Source of the DNA: JAGLQA01 sp023135565
GTDB lineage: Bacteria > Acidobacteriota > Aminicenantia > UBA2199
Length of the DNA stretch: 27,040 bases
Direction: 5' to 3'
NCBI GenBank assembly: GCA_030639305.1
Contig: DAOWCY010000091.1
Span: 1 to 27,040, forward strand
Every line of letters begins with the position of its first letter. Position 1 is the stretch's first letter. The notes under the pieces are model-generated. The model was not told the DNA's origin. It did not search any database and was given only the letters and a program-made list of their open reading frames with translations. Both the position numbers and the translations under genes were made by a program. Shown in pieces: positions 1 through 7,469 of this stretch.

Positions 1-2
1 AT

Positions 3-266
3 ACTCATCTATTTCACCACTCATGCTGTAATCGCAGCTGCCCCACATGTCACAGCGCCCATACTAAAAAATGGTTTGAAGATAAAGAAAAGCTGCTCTT
101 GCCAACCACTTATTTCCACCTGGTTTTTACCCTTCCCGAACAATTGCGTTTGTTGGTTCGTGCCAATCAAACAGTGTTACTAAACTGCCTCATCAAAGCG
201 GCAGCATATGCGCTGCGCAAATTAATGGCTGATGAGCGATTTGCCGGCGGCATCCCCAACCTATAG
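3..266 (+). pseudogene. IS91-family transposase fragment, truncated and frameshifted
   Basis: Reading frame 3 is open from the window edge to a TAG at 264-266. It encodes a cysteine-rich segment (HHSCCNRSCPTCH) and then TYFHLVFTLPEQLRLLVRAN and LIKAAAYALRKLMAD. This matches the order seen in IS91-type transposases: an N-terminal zinc-binding motif, then the YFHxVFTLP stretch. The frame stops where family members continue toward the conserved HxH (HUH) motif. A one-base shift just before the stop would restore a few more residues, and then similarity disappears. It is therefore a decayed remnant. The 5' end lies outside the window, so the full extent is unknown. No terminal inverted repeats are expected for this family and none were seen. 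Confidence 0.75.
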
Positions 267-677
267 GCCATCCGAGACACTTCTCAATATGGTAAAAAAT
301 CTTTGTGAAAAAAATTTCACAGACCAATGGCGCAAGGTACGCAAACTTTATAGAAAGATAGACGCAGTCCCGGTCTTTTTTAGACGCAAAATTCTGTGGC
401 AAGAGAGAACAGATATGCTTTTTAAGAAAAATACATGCTTACCGGGAAGCGCGATATGCTTGCGAAAACATGCGGTATTCTCCCGGGGGAAAGCATGATG
501 TGCTTGCAAAGAAATGAAATACGGATGCCGGGAAAAGCTCTATTTCTTTCTCGAAAATTTAAATAAAACTATCCCGTTCCATTTCATGACTACTTCTTTG
601 TTAACCAGGAAATGAAAGCGATACCACCTTTTTAGTACTTGATGCAGGAGAGAAAACCTCTCCTTACCGACACCCGG
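267..677. other. Gene-poor stretch downstream of the transposase remnant
   Basis: No convincing gene is seen here. An 88-codon frame starting at 232 overlaps the transposase fragment in another frame, has no Shine-Dalgarno site and no recognisable protein pattern. An inverted repeat at 646-664 (AGGAGAG, 5-nt loop, CTCTCCT) lies just past the stop of the minus-strand peptide gene. It could end its transcript, but no run of T follows on the minus strand, so it is only a weak terminator candidate. Confidence 0.4.
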
Positions 678-833
678 TTAGGCGGGTCTTACATCTCCGG
701 TCCAGATGACGCCGCAGTAGTAGAGGGACCAAAGGTTTTCCCAACAAGCCTTGTAACCGGCTTTAATTTCGCTTAATTCCTCTGGGGTTAACCTGGCGAT
801 TGTTTCTTTTTTAAGTTCTAGTTTTTTCACCAT
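678..833 (-). CDS. Ribosomally synthesised natural-product (RiPP) precursor peptide, class I lanthipeptide-like leader
   Basis: This is a 51-codon gene starting ATG at 833 (minus strand) with a strong AGGAGG six bases upstream and a consensus promoter further up. The leader begins MVKKLELKKETIARL and continues EELSEIKAG, a charged helix ending in a small-residue doublet. I recognise this as the leader style of the GG-leader natural-product precursors (TIGR04149 type, often annotated class I lanthipeptide) known from Bacteroidota and related groups. The following 25-residue core is rich in aromatic residues (Y27, W31, W35, Y38, Y39, W44), with cysteines at 30 and 40 and few Ser/Thr (S36, T45). 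No modifying enzyme, transporter or protease is found downstream before the transposase remnant and window edge. Product chemistry is unknown; the RiPP call rests on the leader, gene size and expression signals. Confidence 0.68.
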   Translation of the reverse strand: MVKKLELKKETIARLTPEELSEIKAGYKACWENLWSLYYCGVIWTGDVRPA

Positions 834-895
834 TTTTTCCTCCTCTTTGTTTTCTGTAAGAGTTGGTGAGCCTCGATGTGATTTAGGCCATTTAT

Positions 896-924
896 ATGTT
901 AGCTTAATAAATCTGATTTGTCAA
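896..924 (-). promoter_or_regulatory. Sigma70-type promoter of the peptide gene
   Basis: On the minus strand a perfect TTGACA (924-919) is followed by a 17-nt spacer and TAACAT (901-896, 4 of 6 consensus). Transcription would start near 889 and give a leader of about 55 nt before the peptide ATG, with the AGGAGG at its end. Confidence 0.6.
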
Positions 925-963
925 CCATTTAATACCATTTTTTTAAAAATAATTCCAGTTTAA

Positions 964-1052
964 TGAAAAGGGGGCGGCGGGCCCAACCCATGAGAGGGAT
1001 TATCAGCCTGCCCTCTTTTTCCTAAAGAATTATTTTTTCCCGGGAATAGATT
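964..1052 (+). repeat. Possible decayed copy of the family-1 (31-residue) interspersed element
   Basis: The order of short blocks here (GGGGGCGGCG, then CCCATGAG, then a T-rich stretch, CCCGGGAA and ATTAA) resembles the three good family-1 copies at 3322-3414, 13463-13555 and 13892-13984. Identity is patchy and this may be coincidence. Confidence 0.25.
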
Positions 1053-1075
1053 AAACCTAACTTTAGGTGTATAAT
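1047..1075 (+). promoter_or_regulatory. Promoter with a palindromic operator candidate before the nucleotidyltransferase gene
   Basis: A perfect TATAAT lies at 1070-1075. The -35 region (TAGATT, 1047-1052) is poor. A perfect inverted repeat ACCTAA-CT-TTAGGT (1055-1068) fills the spacer, where a repressor could block polymerase. The -10 box ends 10 nt before the ATG at 1086, so the mRNA would be nearly leaderless. Confidence 0.45.
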
Positions 1076-1085
1076 AAACAGTTGC

Positions 1086-2318
1086 ATGAATTCCACGGCA
1101 GTACTCAAAGTATTAATTAATATGAAAGAAGAAAATAAAACATTTAGCCTGGAACCTGAGCTGGAACTGCTGCTCCTATCTATCACCCTACCGGGGAAAC
1201 AGGCTGCCGCGCCCTGGTGTTCCCGGGCTGCCGCGGAGATATTAAAAAAGGAGATCGATTGGGCAAAATTAAGACAGTTTGCTGTTTACCACAGGGTGCT
1301 GCCGCTGTTCTATAAACGGTTAAAAGATCTCGATATTTCCCTGCTGCCTGAAGCAGAGATGAAGCGGATAAAAGCCCTGGACAAAGAGAATACCCTGAAT
1401 AATCTCAGGCAGGCTGCGAAATTGCACCGCGTCTTAGACATCCTGTCCCGTGGGGAGGTGACGGCCATTGCTTTTAAAGGGCCTGTACTGGCGGTTCAAG
1501 CTTATGGAGACCTTTCCATGCGTACTTTTGTGGATTTAGATTTATTGGTGCGCGGTGAAGATTTCGGTACGGTTTATGACTTGCTGACTGCTGCCGGTTT
1601 GCGCAGCAGTTTCCCCTTAGACGAAAAAAAGAAACGTCTCTGGGTGCGTTTTCATCGCAGCCTGGAATTTTTTGACGATACGAGTGTGGTGGATGTTCAC
1701 CAGCAAATTTTCCCGGGGCAGGCAAAAACCGGTTTTGCAGGGAGAGTCCGGCAAAACAGGAGTACGGCTGCGCTTCTTTCCCGGCAGGTGCCGGTTTTAT
1801 CAGCGGAGCATGCGCTGCTTGTGCTTTGTCTCCACGGTACCAAAGACAACTGGAGCTTTTTGAGATACCCGGCTGAGATTGCCCATCTTATCGATAGTTT
1901 TCCCGATCTCGATTGGCAGGCCCTAACCGCGGATGCCCGGGAGACGGGTAGTTTGCCGATGTTGGCTGTGGGTTTGTTTTTAGCCCGGCAGGTTTGCGGT
2001 TTACAGCTTCCCGCCGGGGTGCTTCGAGCGGCCGGTTTAGACGTACGATCCGGGAAACCGGCCGCTGAGTATTTAGGCAGCCTGTTGGCCGGCGACAGCA
2101 CAGCGCAGCCGAAGATAGGCAAAATTTACGAAGTCAAAGCTTTGCTCAAAGCCATGGATTCCAATGCAAACCGGGCAAAACACCTCATTCATTTTCTTTT
2201 TGTTCCCACGCCTTTAGATTGGGCGGCGATTAAGTTACCTACTTTTTTATATCCTCTTTATTTCTTAGTGCGTCCCCTGCGCCTGCTTTTCAAGCTGCTT
2301 ACCGGGAGGGGCTTTTAG
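1086..2318 (+). CDS. Nucleotidyltransferase-family protein (PF14907-like)
   Basis: The 410-residue protein carries the hallmark block of the uncharacterised nucleotidyltransferase family (NTP_transf_5): AFKGPVLA (129-136) followed by YGDLSMRTFVDLDLLV, in which D150 and D152 are the likely metal ligands, and a VDVH motif at 202-205. The rest is helical. Members of this family often sit in RiPP clusters (for example with lasso-peptide B2 and PqqD-like proteins), but the substrate is generally unknown. It lies next to, and divergent from, the RiPP-like precursor gene at 678-833, which makes a link plausible but unproven. Start: the ATG at 1086 has no Shine-Dalgarno site and sits 10 nt after a TATAAT; an alternative ATG at 1122 also lacks a ribosome site. 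The gene ends directly against a 21-bp minisatellite, and its last codons show no sign of disruption. Confidence 0.8.
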   Translation: MNSTAVLKVLINMKEENKTFSLEPELELLLLSITLPGKQAAAPWCSRAAAEILKKEIDWAKLRQFAVYHRVLPLFYKRLKDLDISLLPEAEMKRIKALDKENTLNNLRQAAKLHRVLDILSRGEVTAIAFKGPVLAVQAYGDLSMRTFVDLDLLVRGEDFGTVYDLLTAAGLRSSFPLDEKKKRLWVRFHRSLEFFDDTSVVDVHQQIFPGQAKTGFAGRVRQNRSTAALLSRQVPVLSAEHALLVLCLHGTKDNWSFLRYPAEIAHLIDSFPDLDWQALTADARETGSLPMLAVGLFLARQVCGLQLPAGVLRAAGLDVRSGKPAAEYLGSLLAGDSTAQPKIGKIYEVKALLKAMDSNANRAKHLIHFLFVPTPLDWAAIKLPTFLYPLYFLVRPLRLLFKLLTGRGF

Positions 2319-2532
2319 TTCTCCTGAGCTCTCCCGATTTCCTCCTGAGTTCTCTTGAGTTCCTCCTGAGTTCTCCTGATCTCCTCCTGAGTTCTCTCGA
2401 GTCCCTCCTGAGCTCTCCTGAGTCCCTCCTGAGCTCTCTTGAGTTCCTCCTGAGCTCTCTTGAGTTCCTCCTGAGCTCTCTTGGAGTCCCTCCTGAGCTC
2501 TCTTGAGTTCCTCCTGAGTTCTCCCGATCTCC
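2319..2532. repeat. Minisatellite: about ten 21-bp units (CCTCCTGAGYTCTCYTGAGTY)
   Basis: About ten tandem units follow the nucleotidyltransferase stop codon. Each unit is two similar halves of about 10.5 bp, close to one helical turn. Most units differ by one to four bases, and one unit (near 2470-2491) has an extra G. An open frame on the minus strand (2556-2299) reads through the array as ELRRNSR-type heptads only because the repeat lacks stops. The extra base moves it from one open frame to another, so coding is unlikely. Confidence 0.9.
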
Positions 2533-2534
2533 TA

Positions 2535-2564
2535 TTGACAAACCTGATCTCTTCATGCTATAGT
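2535..2564 (+). promoter_or_regulatory. Strong sigma70-type promoter of the LRR protein gene
   Basis: TTGACA (2535-2540), an 18-nt spacer and TATAGT (2559-2564) begin immediately after the last minisatellite unit. The transcript would start near 2571 and carry about 245 nt of leader before the ATG at 2815. Confidence 0.65.
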
Positions 2565-2570
2565 GTTTTT

Positions 2571-2814
2571 TTCAAGACTAAACTTGAAAAAAGCCACCAA
2601 ACGGTGCGAATTTGAAGTATGTGCAGCATGTTGTTATTACCGCCATGTAATGGCATAAATGAGATATGGAAACAGAGAATATTCCATATATTTTAAGGCC
2701 GGTTGATTTTAACGAATCACCGGTAATAAAATCTTTTCACATACCTGTTTTCCCTAACTGCACCATGATTGTAAAATCAAACCCTATTTTTACGAAGGTA
2801 GGGAGGTAAAAAAA
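2571..2814 (+). promoter_or_regulatory. Long structured 5' leader of the LRR gene
   Basis: Four consecutive perfect or near-perfect hairpins are visible: CACC-AAAC-GGTG (2595-2606), GCCAT-GTA-ATGGC (2642-2654), ATATGGAA with a 10-nt loop and TTCCATAT (2664-2689), and a nine-pair stem with one bulged T (2699-2723). The leader ends with a ribosome site GGGAGG at 2801-2806, eight bases before the ATG. I do not recognise a named riboswitch class. No open frame with a ribosome site is seen in it. Confidence 0.4.
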
Positions 2815-5478
2815 ATGAGAAAAATTCTATGTTTTATTAATAACTTGCAAAAATGTACGAAAAAAACCGACTATTTTTTTATTCCCTTCATTCTTGCCGC
2901 CGTCCTGTTCGCCTCCCAGCCGGCGGCGCCGGGAGAACCCGCCGCGTTCCTGGTCCGGGAGGGCGGATTTTCTCTTTCTATCGAAACTTACAAAGAGAGG
3001 GACGGTTGGACCCCGCTGGTCTTATCCAGTGCCGCCCTGGAATTTCGCCTGTGGATGAATCGCCGGGGCGAGGTGAAAGAATTACGCCGTGACAGCTTGC
3101 CTGTTGTTTTTACCATCGACTTAGATGCCGGGCAACTGCTGCTCTATGGGCAAGTTCTGCCTTTCGAAATATACGAACATAACGGGGTGCGCATAAGACT
3201 GAGGTTTTTAGAGAGGGGTCAGCCGCTGCGGTTTAGTGTGGCCGGCGGGGGCAAAGGACTCGACCTTTGGGTGAACGGCGGCAAGTTTAGATTAAACCTG
3301 ATCAGGCGGACGGCGTCCGCACCCTATGAGGGGCCTGGGAACTGCATGTTCAACCATGTTGACCAAAAAAAAATTTCTTCGAGCAAATTCCCGGGAAATA
3401 TTAATAAAGAGGGGGCGACGCCGGACATTAGAGAATTAATGTTTGACGGCCCGGCAGTACGCACCCGGCAGGAACTCCTTTTCCGGCAGAGCGAGAAAAA
3501 TACCTATACCGCCTTATGCCGGGAAGAGCAAAGTATTCTCCCGGTCAAACCTGGGGCTATCCCGGCCGCTGAACGGGAGGTGTTGATTGCTCTATACAAC
3601 AGCACGGACGGCGACAACTGGAGCAATAACAGCGGCTGGAAAGACGGCAGTCCGGAGCCTGACGGTTTTGGCCCCGTAGGTTCAGAAAACTCCTGGCACG
3701 GCATTTCTTGCAGTACCGGGAACACGTGGGTTGAGAGAATAAACCTGCGGGACAACAACCTGACCGGAACCATTCCCGCGGCATTGGGAAATCTACCGCA
3801 CTTGCAGTATCTTAATCTCAGCGGCAGCCAATTAAGCGGCGGCATCCCGGCGGCGTTGGGCAGCCTGACCAACTTAGGCAGCCTTATTTTGAGTTCGAAT
3901 CAATTGACCGGCGCCATCCCCGCTGAACTGGGCGACCTGACCAACTTAGGCAGCCTTATCCTCAGTTCGAATCAATTATCCGGGGCGATACCCAGGGCAT
4001 TGGGCAGCCTGACAAGACTTGGCAACCTTTTGCTCGATTCCAACCAATTAACGGGGAACATCCCGGCGGCATTGGGAAACCTTACCAACCTCAGTTCCCT
4101 GTGGTTGAACTCCAACCGACTGACGGGGTATATACCGGTCAGGTTAGGTGATCTGAACTCATTGGTTTACTTATATCTCTCTGAAAACCAACTGCAGGGG
4201 CCTATCCCGCAAGAACTGGGAAATCTTACCCGGCTGGTATCACTCCTGCTTGACTTTAACCGGTTGACCGGGGAAATCCCCAGGGAGTTGGAAAATCTTG
4301 CCAACTTGGTCTACCTGAACCTGAATGCAAACCACTTAACAGGCGATATCCCGCCCAGGATCAGGAACTTAGAAAACCTGACCCTGCTTCAACTGCAGGA
4401 CAACCGCCTGGACGACCGTATCCCGCCGATATTCGAAAACTTAGATAACCTGCAGTATCTTTACCTTAACAGTAACAAATTCAAAAAGGAAGTGCCGCCA
4501 AATATAACCGAATTGGGAAACCTTATCGATTTAGACATCGGCCGCAATGCACTTTTCAGCGAAAATGAAGAGGTAAGGGGGTTTTTAGACGATAGGGACC
4601 CGGATTGGGAAAATACCCAAACTATTTCGCCTGCCGACCAGGCAGCCCGGGTTTTGTCGAGCAGTTCCATCCTTATTACCTGGAAACCCATCCTTTACAC
4701 CGGGGGCGCCGGGCATTACAGGGTTGTTTACAGCAAAAATTCCGACGGCCCTTTTCTTCTCTATGGCATTACCGCGGATAAGACTGTCTCACAGATGACG
4801 GTTCCAGGATTGCAAAAAAACACCACCTATTATTTTATCGTCAAAGCCCGCACCGAACCCCATGAACACAACCAAAACATCGTGGTGGGCGTAATGGAGA
4901 CGCCCTTCTCCGCTAAAACTTCCAACATTACAGGCGTTTCCATTGCCGGCACGATAAAAGACCCCGAGGGCAAAGGTGCAGATGGAGTTACATTATCCTT
5001 TTCTCCCCTGGCCGGGGCCGTTAAAACCGATTCCGGCGGACGTTATTCTCACGAAGTACTCAACGGTTGGACGGGAGTGGTTAAGCCGGTAAAAACCGGC
5101 TGTTATTTTTTTCCTTCCGGCAGGACCTATTCCAATATAGCGGTGAATAAAGGCCGGGAGAACTACACCGCCATACAAAATATGATTCGTGTTTTCCAGG
5201 TCGAAAGGCAGCAGGAGAACAGTTGGACAATAACGAAATACTACGCTAATATTGCGCTGGTTGTAGATTATGGCAAGTATGCGCACCGGTTTATTATTTA
5301 CCGCAAGCAGCAGGACGGCGAATACCGGATGCTGCATGAATTTTTACCGGACGCTCTCCAGGATGGGAATTATTCTTATTCCGACAGCTTTTTAGACAAC
5401 ACGCCTTACACTTATAAAGTGGAAGCGGTGGATTCGGCCGGGACAGCAATCGACGCTTCCGAAGAAAAAACAATATAG
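2815..5478 (+). CDS. Secreted leucine-rich-repeat protein with FN3-like and carboxypeptidase-regulatory-like domains
   Basis: The 887-residue protein starts with a basic segment and a hydrophobic stretch (about 22-38) that looks like a signal peptide. Residues 170-200 are a repeat-derived insertion (family 1). The LRR cap (ALYNSTDGDNWSNNSGW) is followed by twelve 24-residue plant-type LRRs (about 305-592; LxxLxLxxNxLxGxIPxxLGxL). Repeats 3 and 4 are nearly identical in DNA, pointing to recent duplication. Then come an FN3-like domain (about 620-705), a carboxypeptidase-regulatory-like beta domain (about 710-790) and a last FN3-like domain to the end. No catalytic motif or sortase-type anchor is seen; a surface or secreted binding role is inferred. 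GGGAGG eight bases upstream supports this start. The stop codon abuts the stop codon of the convergent amidohydrolase gene. Confidence 0.85.
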   Translation: MRKILCFINNLQKCTKKTDYFFIPFILAAVLFASQPAAPGEPAAFLVREGGFSLSIETYKERDGWTPLVLSSAALEFRLWMNRRGEVKELRRDSLPVVFTIDLDAGQLLLYGQVLPFEIYEHNGVRIRLRFLERGQPLRFSVAGGGKGLDLWVNGGKFRLNLIRRTASAPYEGPGNCMFNHVDQKKISSSKFPGNINKEGATPDIRELMFDGPAVRTRQELLFRQSEKNTYTALCREEQSILPVKPGAIPAAEREVLIALYNSTDGDNWSNNSGWKDGSPEPDGFGPVGSENSWHGISCSTGNTWVERINLRDNNLTGTIPAALGNLPHLQYLNLSGSQLSGGIPAALGSLTNLGSLILSSNQLTGAIPAELGDLTNLGSLILSSNQLSGAIPRALGSLTRLGNLLLDSNQLTGNIPAALGNLTNLSSLWLNSNRLTGYIPVRLGDLNSLVYLYLSENQLQGPIPQELGNLTRLVSLLLDFNRLTGEIPRELENLANLVYLNLNANHLTGDIPPRIRNLENLTLLQLQDNRLDDRIPPIFENLDNLQYLYLNSNKFKKEVPPNITELGNLIDLDIGRNALFSENEEVRGFLDDRDPDWENTQTISPADQAARVLSSSSILITWKPILYTGGAGHYRVVYSKNSDGPFLLYGITADKTVSQMTVPGLQKNTTYYFIVKARTEPHEHNQNIVVGVMETPFSAKTSNITGVSIAGTIKDPEGKGADGVTLSFSPLAGAVKTDSGGRYSHEVLNGWTGVVKPVKTGCYFFPSGRTYSNIAVNKGRENYTAIQNMIRVFQVERQQENSWTITKYYANIALVVDYGKYAHRFIIYRKQQDGEYRMLHEFLPDALQDGNYSYSDSFLDNTPYTYKVEAVDSAGTAIDASEEKTI
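3322..3414 (+). repeat. Family-1 interspersed element, copy A, inside the LRR gene
   Basis: These 93 bp encode residues 170-200 of the LRR protein, beginning PYEGPG. They align without gaps with copies B (13463-13555) and C (13892-13984) in DNA and in the same reading frame. Shared DNA blocks include CCCTATGAGGGGCCTG, a GTTGACC-like block, an A/T-rich middle and ATTAATAAA. The segment separates an N-terminal beta-rich region from the LRR cap. Confidence 0.8.
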
Positions 5479-7203
5479 CTACTTTCCGGCTTTGTACATA
5501 ATTTTGCCGCCCACAATAGTATACAACACCTTTGTGGCGGGGATATCATCAGCGGGGATAGTCATTATGTCTTTTGAAAATACCGTAATATCGGCCAGCT
5601 TGCCGGGAGTTAAAGAGCCTTTGATGTCTTCTTCAAAGGAGGCGTATGCTCCGGCCAGGGTATAAGCATGCAGGGCTTCTGCCCGGCTCATTTTCTGATC
5701 CGGGAAAAAATAACTGCCGTCTTTTAATTTGCGGGCTACCGAAGCGTAATAACAGGCGATAGGGTCTACATCTTCTACGGGCACGTCCGTGCCGTTACAG
5801 ATGACGGCGCCGGTTTTGAACAACTTTTGCCATACATAAGCGCCTGCTTCGGCCCGTTTTTTGCCTAACCGCTTGTAAACCCAGGGGCCGTCGGAAGTGC
5901 AGTGAATCGCCTGCATGGCGGCAATTACACCCAATTTACCGAAGCGGGGAATATCCTGCGGGTGGAGGTGCTGGGCATGCTCGACGCGCCAGCGCAAATC
6001 TTTTTTACCGGGATGTTTTTTAAAAGCTGCTTCGTAAATATCTAAGGTCTCGCGGTTGGCCCGGTCGCCGATGGCATGGGTGCACAACTGGAAACCTTTC
6101 TCGATGGCAATAGCGGCTGTCTCTTTCATTTCCGCGACTGTTTCGGTGTTCAATCCCGTACTGCCGGGCAGGCTGTCGTAAGGCTGCAGCAGCCAGGCGC
6201 CGTGCGAACCTAAAGCGCCGTCGATGAGCCGTTTTATAGAACATACGGTCAAAAAATGATCCGCAAAACCGGTTATTTTATAGTTGTCTAAATGCTTCCG
6301 CAGTTGATTATTGCCGGCATTGGCCATGGCGTTGATGCGGATTTTTAACTTCTTTTGCAGGGCCAACTTTTTATACATGTCGATGGTTTCAAAGGATACC
6401 CCGGCATCATGAAAAGAGGTAATGCCTTTGGAAAGGCACTCTTTTGTGGCCAGTTCCACGGCCCGCATCTTTTCGGCATCTATTTCCGCGGCGCTGCGCT
6501 GCGCCTGGAGGCGGCCCGAACTGCGCCGTACCAGACCCTGGGCGGTTTCTCGAAAAACCCCGATAGGATTGCCTTTTGCGTCTTTGACAATTTCGCCGCC
6601 GCCGGGGTTGGGAGTTTTGGCCGTCACCCCGGCCAGTGCCATAGCTTTAGCGTTGGCGAAACAGGAATGACCGCTGGCATGGGTTAACAGCACCGGGTTA
6701 TGGGGAGAAACTTTGCTGAGGGCGTGATGCAGAGGCAGCCCGTCTACGTTGGGCTGGGGTGTTTTGTCCCATTTTTCCTGGTGCCAGCCGCGGCCTGAAA
6801 TCCATTCGCCGGGTTGGGCTTTCCCGGCTGCTTCTTTGACCATGGCGATGATGTGTTCCCAGTTTTCGGCTTTGGTCAGGTCTAATTTCATTTTGGCATA
6901 CCCTAAGCTGAGGAAATGGCCGTGGGAGTCGATTAATCCCGGTACGGCCAATTTGCCTTTGAGGTCGATCACCCGGGTTTTGGGAGTGATATAAGCTTTG
7001 ATCTCTCTGCTGCTGCCCACAGCCAGTATTTTATCTTTTTTTACGGCCAGGGCTTGTGCCGTGGGTTTGTTTTTGTCAACGGTTACGATTTTCCCGTTTA
7101 TCAAAACTAAGTCAGCCGTTTCTTTACCTGCCCCGGAAAGAACAAAAAAACCGGCGCAAAAAAACAATAGGGTTATCATTAGCAGCTTTTTTTTAATTAT
7201 CAT
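5479..7203 (-). CDS. Exported amidohydrolase (amidohydrolase 3 / YtcJ-like)
   Basis: The 574-residue protein has a signal peptide (about 1-25, KKK then a hydrophobic run), so it probably acts outside the cytoplasm. Next come the small beta domain that opens this family (LVLINGKIVTVD) and the first metal-binding motif, PGLIDSHGHF. GHSCFAN, CTHAIGDRAN and RVEHAQH supply the other conserved histidines, and NGTDVPVEDVDP gives the late aspartate. The set matches the YtcJ/amidohydrolase-3 family, zinc-type hydrolases of amide or similar bonds with mostly unknown substrates. AGGAGG five bases before the ATG and its own promoter support the start. It lies downstream of the Lut operon in the same direction but is separated from it by a 176-bp repeat. 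The stop codon touches that of the convergent LRR gene. Confidence 0.88.
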   Translation of the reverse strand: MIIKKKLLMITLLFFCAGFFVLSGAGKETADLVLINGKIVTVDKNKPTAQALAVKKDKILAVGSSREIKAYITPKTRVIDLKGKLAVPGLIDSHGHFLSLGYAKMKLDLTKAENWEHIIAMVKEAAGKAQPGEWISGRGWHQEKWDKTPQPNVDGLPLHHALSKVSPHNPVLLTHASGHSCFANAKAMALAGVTAKTPNPGGGEIVKDAKGNPIGVFRETAQGLVRRSSGRLQAQRSAAEIDAEKMRAVELATKECLSKGITSFHDAGVSFETIDMYKKLALQKKLKIRINAMANAGNNQLRKHLDNYKITGFADHFLTVCSIKRLIDGALGSHGAWLLQPYDSLPGSTGLNTETVAEMKETAAIAIEKGFQLCTHAIGDRANRETLDIYEAAFKKHPGKKDLRWRVEHAQHLHPQDIPRFGKLGVIAAMQAIHCTSDGPWVYKRLGKKRAEAGAYVWQKLFKTGAVICNGTDVPVEDVDPIACYYASVARKLKDGSYFFPDQKMSRAEALHAYTLAGAYASFEEDIKGSLTPGKLADITVFSKDIMTIPADDIPATKVLYTIVGGKIMYKAGK

Positions 7204-7250
7204 GTAGTCCTCCTAAAGAAAGAGTAAATAGTTTGAGATTTCATGCCCTA

Positions 7251-7279
7251 AAGATACCAGCATTCGTTCTTTTTTGCAA
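7251..7279 (-). promoter_or_regulatory. Promoter of the amidohydrolase gene
   Basis: On the minus strand TTGCAA (7279-7274), a 17-nt spacer and TATCTT (7256-7251) precede the gene, with transcription expected near 7244 and about 40 nt of leader containing AGGAGG. The two boxes each match 4 of 6 consensus bases. It lies just outside the family-2 repeat at 7294-7469. Confidence 0.45.
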
Positions 7280-7293
7280 TACTTATTTTATAT

Positions 7294-7469
7294 TGCCTCC
7301 GGCGGGTCAGAACCTTTTTGAAAAAAGGTTCCGACACCTCCAAAAACTTCTATTTAGCAAACGTTTGTGCCCACTGAAAACGCTGGTGAATTTGCCCAAA
7401 GGTTGAGCTTAACAAAAGTTTTGATCAAACTTTTTCAAAAGTTTGGCCCCCGGCAGGGTCGCCGGAGGC
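7294..7469. repeat. Composite family-2 palindromic element with inverted GCCTCCGGCGG-type ends
   Basis: The element begins GCCTCCGGCGG and ends in the inverted form GCCGGAGGC. Inside are a hairpin (AACCTTTTT...AAAAAGGTT), the marker AGCAAACGTTTGTGCCC and an A/T-rich palindrome around AAAAGTTTTGATCAAACTTT. A second copy with the same order is at 9913-10083. It overlaps the last 15 codons of lutB-lutA. Confidence 0.8.

Noticed and set aside
232..498. 88-codon plus-strand frame next to the transposase remnant
   Set aside because: No ribosome site, overlaps the transposase fragment in another frame, and no protein-like pattern.
2299..2556. Minus-strand 85-codon frame encoding ELRRNSR-type heptads across the minisatellite
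   Set aside because: It exists only because the repeat has no stop codon; a 22-bp unit shifts its frame midway and there is no ribosome site.
5455..5500. Bidirectional terminator between the convergent LRR and amidohydrolase genes
   Set aside because: The two stop codons are adjacent with no spacer, and I see no hairpin with a T run in either coding end.
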